Assembly (NCBI GenBank): GCA_014360805.1
Contig: JACIWU010000036.1
Span: 1 to 32,825, forward strand
DNA length: 32,825 nucleotides
DNA from: Chloroflexota bacterium
GTDB taxonomy: Bacteria > Chloroflexota > Anaerolineae > DTLA01
Reading direction: 5' to 3'
Shown: positions 32,592 to 32,825 of the stretch, piece by piece
Numbering within the stretch: position 1 is the first letter of the stretch
How the letters are laid out: the number at the start of each line of letters is the position of its first letter
Made by a program: the position numbers and the translations under genes
The notes under the pieces: model-generated
The model's input: only the letters and a program-made list of their open reading frames with translations
The model's database searches: none
Told to the model about the DNA's origin: nothing

Positions 32592-32825
32592 CGCTCGCAA
32601 TGGGCGGGTGGCACAATGCCCGAAGATGTGGGGCGGCTTTCCATAGCCGCCGGAGGCTGGGGGCAGGTATGGAAACCTGCCCCTACGCTCGCAATGGGCG
32701 GGTGGCACAATGCCCGAAGATGTGGGGCGGCTTTCCATAGCCGCCGGAGGCTGGGGGCAGGTATGGAAACCTGCCCTACGCTCGTGATGGGCGGGTGGCA
32801 CGACGTCCAAACCCGTAGGGCGGCT
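32592..32825. repeat. Tandem 94-bp hairpin repeat (about 2.5 copies, cut by window edge)
   Basis: Units begin at 32592, 32686 and 32779 (periods 94 and 93). Units 1 and 2 each contain two hairpins: GGCGGCT-TTCCAT-AGCCGCC (32632-32651) and GGGGCAGGT-ATGGAA-ACCTGCCCC (32660-32683), repeated at 32726-32745 and 32754-32776. The two loops, TTCCAT and ATGGAA, are exact reverse complements. Unit 3 diverges after its start and runs off the window. This resembles REP/BIME-type bacterial intergenic repeats. Short frames across it are artefacts. Confidence 0.88.

Noticed and set aside
32592-32825. A CRISPR array
   Set aside because: The repeated units are contiguous 94-bp tandem copies containing hairpins. 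There are no unique spacers of constant length between short repeats.

Overview
This is a high-GC bacterial window (roughly two thirds G+C by eye) with dense operons, sigma70-type promoters and AGGAGG-type ribosome binding sites. The gene set suggests an uncultured Chloroflexota bacterium, probably Anaerolineae-like: a giant secreted DUF11-repeat protein with a Pro/Thr linker and a C-terminal YLP tail, a tungsten aldehyde oxidoreductase operon, a GT39-type membrane glycosyltransferase, and interspersed hairpin repeats. The taxonomic call is an inference; no rRNA gene is present.

Layout. 1-1488 (+): the end of an unknown gene, a Mut7-C RNase with a ubiquitin-like N-terminus, and a PEBP/YbhB-like lipoprotein, translationally coupled by ATGA. 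1546-3988 (-): a small TM2-like membrane protein and a large GT-C glycosyltransferase. 4412-8314 (-): a tungsten operon running from a perfect consensus promoter through a roughly 230-nt leader with a terminator-like hairpin, then aldehyde:ferredoxin oxidoreductase, its radical SAM maturase and two MoaD-like proteins. 8457-20985 (+): a single 4135-residue secreted protein with its own promoter and terminator, made of 11 divergent Cys-containing DUF11-like modules, a CARDB module, 12 tandem Cys-free DUF11 modules with acidic linkers, a Pro/Thr stalk and a C-terminal papain-fold-like domain with Asp at the expected Cys position. 20984-23492 (-): a GH13 amylase and a TIM-barrel sugar isomerase with their own promoter. 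23489-29330 (-): a tightly packed operon of a LysW-like zinc-ribbon protein, lysine 2,3-aminomutase, two D-Ala-D-Ala-ligase-like ATP-grasp enzymes, a GNAT acetyltransferase and an RsmF-like rRNA methyltransferase. 29365-30154 (-): an OmpR-type regulator lacking the phosphoacceptor Asp. 30179-31959 (+): a probable 6S RNA, a metallo-beta-lactamase-fold hydrolase and an RNase HI-like protein. 31997-32825: an unknown small protein, tRNA-Arg(UCU) and a 94-bp tandem hairpin repeat.

Three things stand out. (1) The LysW-like/KamA/ATP-grasp x2/GNAT operon reads as an uncharacterised beta-lysine pathway, possibly using an amino-group-carrier-like protein whose usual C-terminal acceptor is replaced by an extension. 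(2) I found no GTGAC or GTCAC anywhere in the window, while GTTAC/GTAAC occurs about 90 times, including nearly every Val-Thr pair. This points to avoidance or mutational loss of GTSAC. (3) The tungsten operon has a consensus promoter and a leader with an intrinsic-terminator-like hairpin, a candidate riboswitch or attenuator. All counts and structures were made by eye.
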